NCBI GenBank assembly: GCA_003223295.1
Contig: QHYM01000125.1
Coordinates: 1-58,932, forward strand
DNA: 58,932 bases
From: Acidobacteriota bacterium
GTDB lineage: Bacteria > Acidobacteriota > Terriglobia > Acidiferrales > UBA7541
Direction of reading: 5' to 3'
The notes beneath the pieces were generated by a model. The model did no database searches, had not been told where the DNA came from, and was given only the letters and a program-made list of their open reading frames with translations. The position numbers and the translations under genes were made by a program. Below, one piece after another: positions 8,255 through 17,650 of the stretch (its first letter is position 1; each line of letters begins with the position of its first letter).

Positions 8255-8420
8255 GAAAAGGCTCGATGGAATTTGTAGATGCAATGGATGGGAAGAAATT
8301 GTCGATGTATTTGTGGGGGGCAGATCTAAAAACAGGGAGGGCCACGAGCGCCATCTTGCGCCACGCCGACTGAAGAAGGCCCTATCTGGTTTGCTGCCTT
8401 GGAGAGACTTATATCAAGAA

Positions 8421-8458
8421 AGAAAAAACAAAAAGGGCAGCTCGTTGAGGAGCTGCCC
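8421..8458 (-). terminator. Intrinsic terminator of the second porin gene
   Basis: Perfect 9-bp arms GGGCAGCTC (8435-8443) and GAGCTGCCC (8450-8458) with a 6-base loop. On the minus strand the stem is followed by TTTTTGTTTTTT. It lies 58 bases past the stop codon at 8516. Confidence 0.9.
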
Positions 8459-8515
8459 TTTGTCCGTCCCCAGGGGAGGGACGGCCGCAAATTGCCTGTC
8501 TCTAATCCAAGGGGA

Positions 8516-10579
8516 CTAAGGCAGGTAATAGCGGAAAGAAGTCAACACCATGTTCTCAACGGCCTTCGGTTGAATGCCAATCGCCGCGGGATTGTTGTTG
8601 TTCCCGGACCATCCGATCTTGGTTAGGTAAGAGTACTGGATGCCCCAGCGAACGCCGCCGTGCGGGCCCTGGTAGATCTTGTGCCAGAAGCCGACGCTGC
8701 CCTCAAGAATATTGCGGATGTCGCCGGCACAAGTCCCTCCCGTTCCAGGCGTGGAACTCCCCGTCGGTGACGTTTCCGCGGAGCAACCGCTGTTATTGGC
8801 AAAGGGCGAGCCATAGCCGCCGATCCTCGTGTTGGAGGTGTTATGGGTCGTAATCGTTTGAAGGGCAAAGCCTTGGGGACAGGTGACGGGATCGACCGTG
8901 CAGGAAACTACGATCTGTGAAGTCGCCACTGTGTCTGTGCTATATCCCGTGTAGGCGGCTCGCCAGGCGTACTCGTTGCCTCCGTAGATGTAGAGGTCCA
9001 GCTTCGGCGTGGGATGCACTTCAATCCTGGCCAGAGCCTGTTCGCCGCGTATCAGGGCAAGCGTGCCATCCGGCCGGAATGTGGCATCCGCAAGCTGTGC
9101 GGAACCATAGCGTCCGATCCCGTCGCCGACAACGGCCTTCACACCGAAATCAACCTTCTTGGAAAAGAGCGGCACATTGAAGCTCGCGCCTCCCCCTCCG
9201 CCGGTACGCGTATCGTTGAAAGCGCTAACCGCGGAAGGCGAAGTGTTGGCGCAAGTGACACCCGGGCTGGTCCCGGTCAACGCTGGGCCGTTTAGAACGA
9301 CTGTGCCGGTGCCGTTAGTGGCTGCGGGGCTAACAACCGCGCAAGGATACACGCGGTTGCGGAACGTGCTCACGATACCGAAGACCTCGTAGTGGCCAAA
9401 GCCGGGATCGAGCGCCACTTTGAAAATGACATCGGGCGCCTTGTTGGTCGTGTATCCCGTGGCGTCAAACGCATTAAACAGTCCGCCGCCGGCGCCGGGG
9501 GCGTTGATGAAGAAGTTCTGCGACGGATTTCCGGTCGCGGGCGTGAAGGTCGAGAACCCCCGTCCGCCGAATGTGGTCTGCGGCGCTTCCACGGCAAACG
9601 CCACGGCAACTTTGTCCTTGGCAAAACTCTTTACCGCGCGGAAACCATACTGCCGCGCCCAAGTCCAGCCGACCACGTATTGAGGGTCCTCTACCAGCGG
9701 CGGAATTTCACTGCGGTTCACAATTCCCTTCTTGTCTTCTGCCACCAGGCTCCACATCTGGCCGGCCGACAAGCTCAAGCCATTGTCGAACGCCACCTGC
9801 GCGAACGCCTGGCGCTGCCGGAGCACATAGCTGTTGCTTTGCCGGTTGTTGGAGGTCGTCCCGGCGCCCAGGAAATCCGCTTCGTAATACCCGCCGATCT
9901 TGGCGCTGGCCAGTTTTCCTTCTACCAGCAGGCTCACGCGGCTGTGCCGTCCCGAGAAATTCAGCTCCGAAACTTTACTGAGGGAGTTCCCCGGATAGGG
10001 AATGCCCGTCAGCGGCGTGTTGATGTCGGCGCTGGTCGCGCGGCTGCGGAAGACTCCCGCCGCATCCAGGAAGCCTCCGGGCGTGATATTGATGCCCTTG
10101 TACTTGATCGTACTCGGCCCTTCTTCCGCGGCTTTCTGCGCCTGGGCTTGTTCTTTGGCCACCGTCGTCTTGAGCACCTCATTGCTGGCCTTCAAGTCGC
10201 TGACCGTGGAATTCAGCGTCGCTGCCGTGGTTTTGACTTCCGTCGACGAATTGACGGCCTCGCTGGCCTTGGTGCCGGCTTCGGCCGCGCGGGCGTTGGC
10301 GGCGGCAGCGGCCTCACGGGCCCCGTCGATCTGCCGGTCGCGCTTGGCAAGCTCTTCCTTCAACAGTTGAAGCTGTTCCTGCTGGGACTGCAGAGCCTGC
10401 CGGAGCTCTTCGATCTCGGCCGCAATGGCCGAGTCGGATTTCTCGGCTTTCTTCGCCGCTTTGGGCTTGGCCGGCTCCGCCGCCTTGGCAGGTTTCGTGT
10501 CGGCGTCTTTCGGTGAATCAGCGAGCGCCGTTCCCGCAGTGAGGAACAGCGACAAAGTGAGTGCAGCTAATTTTTTCAT
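8516..10579 (-). CDS. Coiled-coil-anchored outer-membrane porin
   Basis: 687 residues from ATG 10579, preceded by an AGAGAGAG purine tract; the frame is open for 50 more codons upstream without coding character. Residues 1-20 are a signal peptide. Next comes an Ala/Lys-rich linker, then a long coiled coil (about residues 50-150, with IEELRQALQSQQEQLQLLKEELAKRD), then a beta-barrel starting near GINITPGGFLDAAGVF, a signature of acidobacterial porins. The chain ends FRYYLP rather than in Phe. The N-terminal coil probably trimerises or contacts peptidoglycan. Pho-type sites upstream and the phoURB genes nearby make anion or phosphate uptake a reasonable but unproven guess. Confidence 0.85.
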   Translation of the reverse strand: MKKLAALTLSLFLTAGTALADSPKDADTKPAKAAEPAKPKAAKKAEKSDSAIAAEIEELRQALQSQQEQLQLLKEELAKRDRQIDGAREAAAAANARAAEAGTKASEAVNSSTEVKTTAATLNSTVSDLKASNEVLKTTVAKEQAQAQKAAEEGPSTIKYKGINITPGGFLDAAGVFRSRATSADINTPLTGIPYPGNSLSKVSELNFSGRHSRVSLLVEGKLASAKIGGYYEADFLGAGTTSNNRQSNSYVLRQRQAFAQVAFDNGLSLSAGQMWSLVAEDKKGIVNRSEIPPLVEDPQYVVGWTWARQYGFRAVKSFAKDKVAVAFAVEAPQTTFGGRGFSTFTPATGNPSQNFFINAPGAGGGLFNAFDATGYTTNKAPDVIFKVALDPGFGHYEVFGIVSTFRNRVYPCAVVSPAATNGTGTVVLNGPALTGTSPGVTCANTSPSAVSAFNDTRTGGGGGASFNVPLFSKKVDFGVKAVVGDGIGRYGSAQLADATFRPDGTLALIRGEQALARIEVHPTPKLDLYIYGGNEYAWRAAYTGYSTDTVATSQIVVSCTVDPVTCPQGFALQTITTHNTSNTRIGGYGSPFANNSGCSAETSPTGSSTPGTGGTCAGDIRNILEGSVGFWHKIYQGPHGGVRWGIQYSYLTKIGWSGNNNNPAAIGIQPKAVENMVLTSFRYYLP

Positions 10580-10644
10580 TTTCTCTCTCTTTGGAACAAA
10601 AGTCGACGTGCGGCCGAAATCTTGCGAACTACCCAGCGGCAAAC

Positions 10645-10684
10645 GATAAAGAGCCCGTCTTACAATTGCGTCAACTAATTGTAA
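10645..10684 (-). promoter_or_regulatory. Probable porin promoter overlapped by a palindrome
   Basis: TTACAATT (10660-10667) and AATTGTAA (10677-10684) are perfect inverted arms with a 9-base spacer. On the minus strand the spacer contains TTGACG (10674-10669). A weak -10 (CTTTAT or TTTATC) follows after 17-18 bases at 10645-10651. The palindrome straddling the -35 suggests an operator. Confidence 0.5.
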
Positions 10685-10696
10685 ATATCCTGTAAC
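10679..10696 (+). promoter_or_regulatory. Pho-box-like direct repeat upstream of the porin
   Basis: TTGTAAA-TATC-CTGTAAC has the 7+4+7 layout of a PhoB box (consensus CTGTCAT-N4-CTGTCAC). It reads on the plus strand, opposite to the porin gene, which weakens the case for direct activation. Confidence 0.4.
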
Positions 10697-10901
10697 AAAG
10701 GAAAGGAATTCACAGCAATTCATTGACACCTAAGAAGTTGCGAATTGTTAGGGGATCAACAACAACACGCGGGGACCGAAACAAGCGGAAGCAATGCAGT
10801 CCGGGAAAAGTTTCGGCCGTGCGTCAGTTGTAGGAAGAACCGAGCCCTCCGCAACTCCCAAAGACGACGACGTACCTTTGTTCCGCAAGGGGTAAGGGCT
10901 T

Positions 10902-11147
10902 TTACTTCGGCGCTAAAATCGTAAAGGCAAGGACCATTTCGGTCAAACGATATTCGCAGGCAGCGTTGGTGTCGGCGACCCCCACGGTCGCGCGGTGACT
11001 TGCCAGGTGACAAACTTCCAGGCCGTTTCCGGAGCGTGGCGTGGCGAAGAAAGGGTTGTAGAGCAGAAGAGCCACGAGGACAAGACAAACCCAGCGGTAC
11101 TGCCTTAAAGCGAGAATTGTCCCTGGAGAATGAGAAGAATTGTTCAT
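10902..11147 (-). CDS. Small single-span membrane protein of unknown function
   Basis: 81 residues. A polar N-terminus (MNNSSHSPGTILALRQYRW) precedes one membrane helix (VCLVLVALLLYNPFFA), then a short soluble tail with PRSGNGLEVCHLASHRATVG. The helix and the following motif resemble small acidobacterial proteins recalled from other genomes, which supports a real gene. No function is known. The start has no strong ribosome-binding site. It lies between phoU and the porin on the same strand. The gap from 10580 to 10901 holds only the porin regulatory sites. Confidence 0.5.
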   Translation of the reverse strand: MNNSSHSPGTILALRQYRWVCLVLVALLLYNPFFATPRSGNGLEVCHLASHRATVGVADTNAACEYRLTEMVLAFTILAPK

Positions 11148-11236
11148 CCTGAACTCATTTAGAACAATAGCTAGGACTCTCAGGCCGGGTCAAGAGGTTG
11201 CCAGGATGCAGTTTCATACTGTTGGAGGGAGGAGAA

Positions 11237-11267
11237 GGGGACCGGAGCCAGGGGTGCACCGGTCCCC
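11237..11267 (-). terminator. GC-rich hairpin just downstream of phoU
   Basis: GGGGACCGG (11237-11245) pairs perfectly with CCGGTCCCC (11259-11267) around a 13-base loop, starting 12 bases past the phoU stop. There is only a TTCTCC tract after it on the minus strand, so it is a transcript-end hairpin without a good U-tract. Confidence 0.45.
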
Positions 11268-11278
11268 GAGGTAGGACA

Positions 11279-12082
11279 CTACGTGAAGATCACGATGTCA
11301 GTATTTCCGGCCGGAGTCACGTTGGGATGACTGGCCTGTGAATTCTGTGTGATGTTCGCCTCTGCGGTGGTAATGGGGACGGCCTGCTCCGGGCGAAGGC
11401 CGCCAAGGCGACCGTGGCGAACATCCAGGCCGCGAACCCAGAAAATAATGTCTTCGGCAATGTTGGTGGCGTGATCGGCGATGCGTTCGAGATGACGCGT
11501 GGCCAGGACAAACTGCAGGCCGGGACTGACTGCGTCCGGCTCCTTGGTCATGCGCCGAAGCTGGGCCTCAAAGATGCGGTCGCGGTATTGGTCGACGACG
11601 TCGTCGCTTTCCAAGACCGTGGTGGCCATCTCAACGTTCCGGAAAATGAGCGCGCCGAGGCTCTGGCTGACCATGGCGCGTACGGCAGAAGCCATGGGGG
11701 CAAGCTCTTCGGGCATTTGCGCGCCCGGCATTTCGCGAAGGGAGACCACTCTCTCTGCCAGGTTGACGGCAAGGTCTCCGATGCGCTCGAGATCGTTGTT
11801 CAGCTTGAGCGCAGCGACAATCAGTCGCAATTCATCTTCGGGAAACGAGCCCTGGCGCAGCAGGCGGATGGCGTGTTCATCAATGACGATTTCCATTTCG
11901 TTGATGCGCGGCTCGAGGAGAAACACTTCACCAGGGAGAGCGGCACTGCGGGGATTGTCGAGGCTGACGATAGCATCGAGCGCGCGGTTCATGGCGCTCT
12001 CGACGGTGCGCGCCATGGAGACGAGATAGTTCATGAGCGTGTCGAGCAGGATGGATTCGTTGAGTCGCCCGGTTGTAGCCAT
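11279..12082 (-). CDS. phoU: Phosphate signalling protein PhoU
   Basis: 267 residues. Two PhoU helical repeats: residues about 10-110 (IDEHAIRLLRQG ... LRLIVAALKLNNDLERIGDLAVNLAERV) and about 120-225 (ATRHLERIADHATNIAEDIIFWVRG), each with the E/DxxxD-type metal-binding motif in the ERIGD and ERIAD helices. PhoU links the PstSCAB phosphate transporter to the PhoR kinase and suppresses PhoR when phosphate is plentiful. A glycine- and proline-containing tail of about 40 residues follows the second repeat. It lies downstream of phoR on the same strand, with its own 171-base leader containing a Pho-box-like site. No pst genes are in the window. Confidence 0.93.
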   Translation of the reverse strand: MATTGRLNESILLDTLMNYLVSMARTVESAMNRALDAIVSLDNPRSAALPGEVFLLEPRINEMEIVIDEHAIRLLRQGSFPEDELRLIVAALKLNNDLERIGDLAVNLAERVVSLREMPGAQMPEELAPMASAVRAMVSQSLGALIFRNVEMATTVLESDDVVDQYRDRIFEAQLRRMTKEPDAVSPGLQFVLATRHLERIADHATNIAEDIIFWVRGLDVRHGRLGGLRPEQAVPITTAEANITQNSQASHPNVTPAGNTDIVIFT

Positions 12083-12149
12083 CGCGCTCCTTTGTACGGG
12101 CGTGCACTTTCACACTCCCGATCTCAAGCAATACTCTGACGGCGAGATG

Positions 12150-12167
12150 GTTACAGTTCGATGACGT
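12150..12167 (-). promoter_or_regulatory. Pho-box-like site upstream of phoU
   Basis: In the gene's orientation it reads ACGTCAT-CGAA-CTGTAAC, two heptamers 11 bases apart that match the PhoB consensus CTGTCA(T/C) at 5 and 6 of 7 positions. It lies 68 bases before the phoU start. The left half overlaps a perfect palindrome ATGACGTCAT (12161-12170). Confidence 0.5.
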
Positions 12168-12253
12168 CATTGTAAAAAGCGAGGTAAAAGGCGGGGGCGA
12201 GACGCGCGTCTTGGTCGTCGTATTTGTGTATTTGTTCTGGTCCTGGGGTTCAA

Positions 12254-14083
12254 CTAGCGGACGCTGCGCGACGCGGCATGCTGCGGTTGGAACACGGGGA
12301 CGGTGAAATGGAACTTCGAACCTTGCCCCACTTCGCTCTCGACCCAGATGCGGCCGCCATGAGCTTCAACGAGATGCTTGGCGATGGAAAGGCCCAGGCC
12401 AGTACCGCCGACTTCGCGCGAACGTGCAACATCGACGCGGTAGAAGCGCTCAAAGATGCGAGGCTGGTCCGTCCGGGGAATGCCGATTCCGGTGTCAGAA
12501 ACGGTGAAAGTAACCTGGTCTCCGTCTGAGGATGCCGAAACCACGATCTGGCCTCCGGAAGGCGTGTACTGAATGGCGTTGTCCAGCAGGTTCTGCAACA
12601 CCTCGGCGAGACGGCGGCGGTCGGCGGCGATATCCGGAAGAGACCCCTTCAGATTGGCGGAAACGCGCAGGTTTTTTTCGGTGGCGGGGCGTTGTGCGGT
12701 CTCCAGGCAGCTTTGCACAAATTGCGAGACGCTGAGGCGGTCCAACTCCAGGTCAAGACGATCGGCATCCATCTTGGAGAGTTCAAGGAGATCGTCGGTG
12801 AGCCGCGCGAGGCGCCGCGAATGCTCGAGAATGATCTGCAGAAAACGGATGCGATTCCGAGGATCGTCCATCGCGCCGGCGAGCAGCGTCTCGGCAAAGC
12901 CTTGAATCGCGGTAAGCGGCGTTTTGAATTCGTGCGATACGTTGGCGACAAAATCGCGGCGAACGCGTTCGAGCCTGCGCAGATCAGTGATGTCGTGCAA
13001 CACAATGACCGCGCCGGAAGTTTCCATGGGGCTAACGGAAGCCACGGTGACCGCGAAAAAACGCTGGCGAAGCGTTCCGGTAACGATTTCGGCCTCCACG
13101 CGCGGCTCACCCTTCAATACCGCGCGCACGGCTTCGAGAAGTTCCGTTTGCCGCACGACCTCGACAAGCGACCTTCCAGATTGCGGTGGACTGTCGAGCT
13201 CAAGAATCTCCGCGAAGCCTTGATTGGCAAAAAGAAGGCGCTCGCCGGAATTGACCACGGCGACGCCCTCGACCATGCTGCCCAAGATCGCCGACGAGAG
13301 GTTGCGCTCTTCGGTGAGTGTGCGAATGGCGCCGTCAAGGCGGGCAGCCGTGTCATTCAGCGAAACGGCCAGCACCTCAAGGGCATCGCCGGAACGATCC
13401 GCGTCGATGGGGCGAAAATCCCCTTCCGCCACGCGTCGAGAGAACGATTGCAGGCGTTCCACGCGGCTCGAAAAGGAACGGGAGATCACCAGGGAGACCA
13501 TTCCCGTTACCAGGAGCATGACCAGAGAAGAAAGCCAAAGCCTGCGGCGGAAGGCCCACACTTCGTTGTCCACCGTCCCCAGAGGCATCGCAAAGCGCAA
13601 GACTACGGGAGGGGCGCTGGGCGCGGAAAAGCGCGCCGCGTAATACAGCAGATCGCGATTGATCGTCACGCTATGCCGAACGGAAAGCCCGTCACCCTTG
13701 GCCAGGGCGTCGCGAATCTCCGGGCGCCCCGCGTGATTTTCCATGGTTTGCGGATCGGACTGGGAGTCGGCTAGGACCACACCATCGGCGGTAATTACCG
13801 TAACACGCACGCCGCTTGCGGCCATTCTCGTGACCCATTCGGCAAGGGCAGGGGAGGCAGTGTGAGAAGTTGTGGAGAGTGAAGAAGCAGGAGGAGGAGT
13901 AGCGAGCGCGATGCGCGCGATCGCGGAGAGCTGATCGAAGCCTGCGCGTTCGTAATCGCTCCGCAGAGTGCGCTCGGCGTAGTAATCCACAGGCAGCAAG
14001 ACTGCAATCAGCAGCGCGAAGAAAGCAAAGCCGAGTTTCCAGAAAAGGTTAAGCCGCACGTGTCTCGAAAAGATACCCGGCAC
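12254..14083 (-). CDS. phoR: PhoR-type membrane sensor histidine kinase
   Basis: 609 residues. Membrane helix 1 at about 12-30, a periplasmic domain of about 130 residues, helix 2 at about 170-188, HAMP (about 190-245), PAS (about 255-360, with [20 protein letters not shown]), HisKA with phospho-acceptor His384 in [10 protein letters not shown], and HATPase with N box ([13 protein letters not shown]), G1 (DTGIGIP) and G2 ([19 protein letters not shown]). The PAS plus HisKA arrangement and the adjacent phoB and phoU identify it as PhoR. Its periplasmic domain is larger than in enterobacterial PhoR. Its start overlaps the end of phoB by 35 bases, implying translational coupling. Confidence 0.92.
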   Translation of the reverse strand: MPGIFSRHVRLNLFWKLGFAFFALLIAVLLPVDYYAERTLRSDYERAGFDQLSAIARIALATPPPASSLSTTSHTASPALAEWVTRMAASGVRVTVITADGVVLADSQSDPQTMENHAGRPEIRDALAKGDGLSVRHSVTINRDLLYYAARFSAPSAPPVVLRFAMPLGTVDNEVWAFRRRLWLSSLVMLLVTGMVSLVISRSFSSRVERLQSFSRRVAEGDFRPIDADRSGDALEVLAVSLNDTAARLDGAIRTLTEERNLSSAILGSMVEGVAVVNSGERLLFANQGFAEILELDSPPQSGRSLVEVVRQTELLEAVRAVLKGEPRVEAEIVTGTLRQRFFAVTVASVSPMETSGAVIVLHDITDLRRLERVRRDFVANVSHEFKTPLTAIQGFAETLLAGAMDDPRNRIRFLQIILEHSRRLARLTDDLLELSKMDADRLDLELDRLSVSQFVQSCLETAQRPATEKNLRVSANLKGSLPDIAADRRRLAEVLQNLLDNAIQYTPSGGQIVVSASSDGDQVTFTVSDTGIGIPRTDQPRIFERFYRVDVARSREVGGTGLGLSIAKHLVEAHGGRIWVESEVGQGSKFHFTVPVFQPQHAASRSVR

Positions 14084-14744
14084 CGCGCACGGTTTTCAAG
14101 TGGGTGGGGTTTTCGGGATCGCATTCGATTTTTTCGCGGAGCCTGCGCACGTAGACGTCCACACTGCGCGGTGTGACAAAGCGATCCGTGCCCCATACGG
14201 CGTCCAGCAACTGATCGCGAGTGAAAACACGATTAGGGCGCGAAGCGAGGTAATAGAGCAGGCGGAATTCCAGCGTGCTGAGTAGCACGGGTTTGCCGGA
14301 ATGGCAGACCCGGTAGGAAGCCGGATCGATAGTAAGTTTGCCGATTTCGACCGCGTGCGGGATGTCAGTCGGAAGTTCGGCGCGGCGCAGCAAGGCTTTA
14401 ACGCGGGCGATCAGTTCGCGCGGGCTGAAGGGCTTGGTGACGTAATCGTCGGCGCCCATTTCCAAGCCGACTACGCGGTCCGCTTCCTCGCCTCGGGCGG
14501 TGAGCATGAGGATGGGCAAGCGATTGAGCGTTTCGTCGCGGCGAATCTCGCGGCAAATCTCCAAGCCGGAGAGTTTGGGAAGCATAAGGTCAAGAAGCAG
14601 GATATCCGGTGGCGTTTTCTTCAGCGTGGCAAGGCCGGTGGCGCCGTCGTGGGCAGCCGTGACCTGAAAACCTTCATTGGCAAGGTTATAGCGCACCAAT
14701 TCGACGATGTCGCGATCGTCTTCGATGATGAATACGCGCTTCAT
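14049..14744 (-). CDS. phoB: Phosphate regulon response regulator PhoB
   Basis: 231 residues from ATG 14744. The frame is open 53 codons upstream, but the family begins at [10 protein letters not shown]. The receiver domain (1-120) has acidic pocket EDD, phospho-acceptor Asp in LLLDLMLP, Thr in MLTARGEE and Lys in [11 protein letters not shown]. The C-terminal OmpR-type winged helix has [29 protein letters not shown] and [15 protein letters not shown], close to PhoB. It activates phosphate-starvation genes through Pho boxes. It is first in the phoB-phoR-phoU order; an 18-base Pho-like site at 14893-14910 may allow autoregulation. Confidence 0.93.
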   Translation of the reverse strand: MKRVFIIEDDRDIVELVRYNLANEGFQVTAAHDGATGLATLKKTPPDILLLDLMLPKLSGLEICREIRRDETLNRLPILMLTARGEEADRVVGLEMGADDYVTKPFSPRELIARVKALLRRAELPTDIPHAVEIGKLTIDPASYRVCHSGKPVLLSTLEFRLLYYLASRPNRVFTRDQLLDAVWGTDRFVTPRSVDVYVRRLREKIECDPENPTHLKTVRGAGYLFETRAA

Positions 14745-14892
14745 GCCAATTGAGCGCCTGCCGCGCCAACCTGCAGAAAGTGTACCGTAGCCCGGCGAAT
14801 GGCGATAGGAAGTGGAATAGTTCGGCTCACTCGAGGTTTTTTGCTGCACACCTGATTGTGGCAGAAGCTGCTGCTTCCCTGATAACGCGGTG

Positions 14893-14910
14893 TTTACATT
14901 CATGTGAATG
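14893..14910 (-). promoter_or_regulatory. Weak Pho-box-like site upstream of phoB
   Basis: In gene orientation CATTCAC-ATGA-ATGTAAA, each half matching 5 of 7 consensus positions. The same bases form an inverted repeat CATTCA-N2-TGAATG (14897-14910). Lower confidence than the phoU site. Confidence 0.3.
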
Positions 14911-14928
14911 GAGTGTTAAAGCGCGTGC

Positions 14929-17502
14929 CTAATTGTTGCTCGCCGTTGTAAATGCCAGAGCAAGAAGCGTTTTCTGTTCAAGCTCATGGGCTTTGGCGGA
15001 GCCCGTAGCGGGGCTGGCGCTGGGGGAGCGCTTGACGGAGCGCAAGACAAGGCCTGCGGCTTTGGCAATCCGTTCGAGCCGTGGGAGCACGAAACCGGCT
15101 GCGCCCATGTTGCCCGGCTCCTCCTGCACCCAAACAATCTCACGGGCATGCGGATGCTCCGCGATGGCGGCGGAGATTTCTGTGCGGGGCATGGGATAGA
15201 GCTGGTCGAGAAAGAAGATGGCGGTGCTCGTATCCTTACGGCGCCGGCGCTCGGCGCGCAATTCGTGGCCGACCTTGCCGCTGGCGATCAGGATGCGTTT
15301 GGCGTCTCGTACTTCGCGGTCAGGAACCAAGGAGAGGAAGCGTGCTTGTGTGAATTCTTCGATGCCGGAGCTTGCGTCGGGATGGCGCAGCATGCTTTTT
15401 GGCGTAAAGACAATGAGCGGCTTGCGCCAGCGGCGACGCGCCTGGCGGCGCAGCATATGAAAATACTGCGCGGCCGTCGATGGCTGGCAGATTTGCATGT
15501 TGTCTTCGGCCGCGAGCTGCAGAAAACGTTCGAGGCGCGCGCTGGAATGCTCCGGCCCCTGGCCTTCATAGCCGTGAGGAAGAAGCATCACGATGCCCGC
15601 GGGAAGATTCCATTTATCTTCGCCCGCGCTGATGAATTGGTCGATGATCACCTGAGCGCCGTTAGCGAAATCACCGAACTGCGCTTCCCAGAGAACGAGG
15701 GCTTCCGGATAGTCGCGGCTGAAGCCGTACTCGAAACCGAGACAACCCGCTTCGGAGAGCGAGGAATTGTAGATTTCGCAGAAAGCCTGATTGGGCGAAA
15801 GGTGGCAGAGAGGGAGATAGTCCCGCTCTGTTTCCGTGTCGATCAGCACGGCATGGCGTTGGTTGAACGTGGCGCGCTGGGAGTCCTGGCCAGTGAGCCG
15901 GACGGGCGTTCCCTCGAGAAGTAATGACCCAAAGGCGAGGGCTTCGGCAAAACCGTAGTCGACAGCGCGCTTGCCATGGCCCATTTCGGCGCGTTGCCCG
16001 AGCAATTTCACAATTTTTGGGTGAACGTGAAAACCATCCGGCACGCGGACGAGGCCGGCGGTAATTTCCGCTAGTTTTTCGCGGCTCAGTCCCGTGTCAA
16101 CCTCATATTCCGGTTTGTAGCGGCCATGAGAGTACGGCGCCCAATACTCCGGCAGTTTGCGGAGATGCGGAATCTTTTTCAGCGCCCGAGCTTTCGCTTG
16201 CTCCTCTTCGTACTCCTTGCGGACAGTTTCGGCAATTCCGGCCGCGTCCATGCCGCTGGTTTCCGCATAAATCTTCCAAAGCTGCGGATGCTCTTTGATG
16301 CGTTCGTAGAGCTTGGGCTGCGTGATCGTGGGGTCGTCCACTTCGCTGTGGCCGTGACGGCGGTAGCCGATGATGTCCACGACCACGTCGCTGCCGAACG
16401 TGGCGCGGTATTCCGTGGCGATTTTGCCTATGCGCACGACGGCATCAGGGTCTTCCCCGTTCAGGTGAAAAATGGGCACGGACTGACGCTTGGCGATGTC
16501 CGAAGCAAAGCGCGCGGAATGTTCCTGGCGCGGCGGCGTGGTGAAGCCGATCAGATTGTTCACGATGATGTGAATTGTCCCGCCGATCGTGTACGCGCGC
16601 AGATCAGCCAAGTTCAGGGTTTCCGCCCAGATGCCCTGCCCGGCGAAAGCGGCGTCACCATGCATGACGATGGGAACGACTTTATTGAGAGTCTCCTGCG
16701 AGCGGTCGACGTACGGGCCGCGCAAGCCGTAGCGCGTCTGCTTGGCGCGAGACCGGCCAACGGCGACGGGGTCGACAGCTTCGAGGTGGCTGGGATTCGA
16801 AACAAGGTGGATGCCGATTTCTTTGCCCGCGGAGGTGACATATGTGCCCGTCGCGCCGATGTGATATTTCACGTCCCCCGCGCCAAGCACGCTGCGCGGA
16901 TCCACGTCTTCGAATCCCGCGACTACCTCGTGCGGCGTCTTGCAGGCGGCGTGCACCATCACGTTCAAGCGGCCGCGGTGGCTCATGGCCACGATGGAAG
17001 ACTCCGCGCCGTGTTCTGCCGCAGCCTCCAGGATCGAGTCGAGCAAGGGAATCAGCGCCGTGACGCCTTCCAGAGAGAACCGCTTCGAGCCGAGATAGCG
17101 CGCCTGCAAGACCTGTTCGAAGAGGTCGGCGCGAATCAGCCGCTCGAGAATTTTGTGTTGGTCAACTTCGTCGGCGGGAGCTTCGAGACGCTCGATGATC
17201 CACTGCCGCCTGTCCGGTTCCGGCAAGTGCATGAAGTCCGCGCCCACGGTGCCACAGTAGATGCGGCGGGCGTCTTCGGCAACTTCGCCGGATAATCCGT
17301 CAAGGTCAGGATGCTTCAGCGGCTGCAGCATTCCTAGCGGGTCGAGGTTAGCTTCCAAGTAGCCCCAACGGCGAAAAGCGTCGAAAATGCGCTCCCGCTC
17401 TTGACTGTCAGCCGTCTTCACGGCCGCGCCCGCGGAGGGTTTCTTGACCCCTTTCGGCGCCTTGGCGGGCTGTTCTTGCGTCAGTGTCGTACGGTGTGCC
17501 AT
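14929..17502 (-). CDS. sucA: 2-oxoglutarate dehydrogenase E1 component
   Basis: 857 residues, a little shorter than the roughly 930 of the E. coli enzyme, mostly at the N-terminus. A Lys/Ala-rich leader is followed by the E1 fold: HRGRLNVM, GDAAFAGQGIWAETLNL, the thiamine-diphosphate region with NNLIGFTTPP, YRRHGHSEVDDPTITQP, and in the C-terminal half GTPVRLTGQDSQRATFNQRH, LPHGYEGQGPEHSSAR and WVQEEPGNMGA. It decarboxylates 2-oxoglutarate and loads succinyl onto the E2 lipoyl domain in the TCA cycle. No sucB or lpd follows; lipA, which makes the lipoyl cofactor, is about 7 kb further on. Upstream of phoB on the same strand but probably a separate unit. Confidence 0.95.
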   Translation of the reverse strand: MAHRTTLTQEQPAKAPKGVKKPSAGAAVKTADSQERERIFDAFRRWGYLEANLDPLGMLQPLKHPDLDGLSGEVAEDARRIYCGTVGADFMHLPEPDRRQWIIERLEAPADEVDQHKILERLIRADLFEQVLQARYLGSKRFSLEGVTALIPLLDSILEAAAEHGAESSIVAMSHRGRLNVMVHAACKTPHEVVAGFEDVDPRSVLGAGDVKYHIGATGTYVTSAGKEIGIHLVSNPSHLEAVDPVAVGRSRAKQTRYGLRGPYVDRSQETLNKVVPIVMHGDAAFAGQGIWAETLNLADLRAYTIGGTIHIIVNNLIGFTTPPRQEHSARFASDIAKRQSVPIFHLNGEDPDAVVRIGKIATEYRATFGSDVVVDIIGYRRHGHSEVDDPTITQPKLYERIKEHPQLWKIYAETSGMDAAGIAETVRKEYEEEQAKARALKKIPHLRKLPEYWAPYSHGRYKPEYEVDTGLSREKLAEITAGLVRVPDGFHVHPKIVKLLGQRAEMGHGKRAVDYGFAEALAFGSLLLEGTPVRLTGQDSQRATFNQRHAVLIDTETERDYLPLCHLSPNQAFCEIYNSSLSEAGCLGFEYGFSRDYPEALVLWEAQFGDFANGAQVIIDQFISAGEDKWNLPAGIVMLLPHGYEGQGPEHSSARLERFLQLAAEDNMQICQPSTAAQYFHMLRRQARRRWRKPLIVFTPKSMLRHPDASSGIEEFTQARFLSLVPDREVRDAKRILIASGKVGHELRAERRRRKDTSTAIFFLDQLYPMPRTEISAAIAEHPHAREIVWVQEEPGNMGAAGFVLPRLERIAKAAGLVLRSVKRSPSASPATGSAKAHELEQKTLLALAFTTASNN

Positions 17503-17650
17503 GTCTTTAAAGCCAGCGAGCCTTTATTTTGCCACAGAACGCTTCGCCGGGTCGGCTTGTGAACATTCCGGGCCTTCGCCTGGATGAAGAAGCACTCGAC
17601 GCGTGGCCGTTTGTTTCGGCAGAATGGACAGACTAGCCGGAGGAGGGGTG

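Larger units (their letters stand above)
8153..8515. other. Intergenic region between the two porins
   Basis: It contains the upstream porin's consensus promoter and a palindrome (8223-8254), a 7-bp inverted repeat GATTCGC/GCGAATC at 8169-8190 in the 5' leader of the frameshifted porin, and the intrinsic terminator of the second porin (8421-8458). No gene is supported here. Confidence 0.7.

Noticed and set aside
12692-13774. 360-codon plus-strand open frame inside phoR
   Set aside because: Antisense to kinase motifs.
16126-17295. 389-codon plus-strand open frame inside sucA
   Set aside because: Antisense shadow of the conserved sucA sequence, with no ribosome-binding site or known domain.
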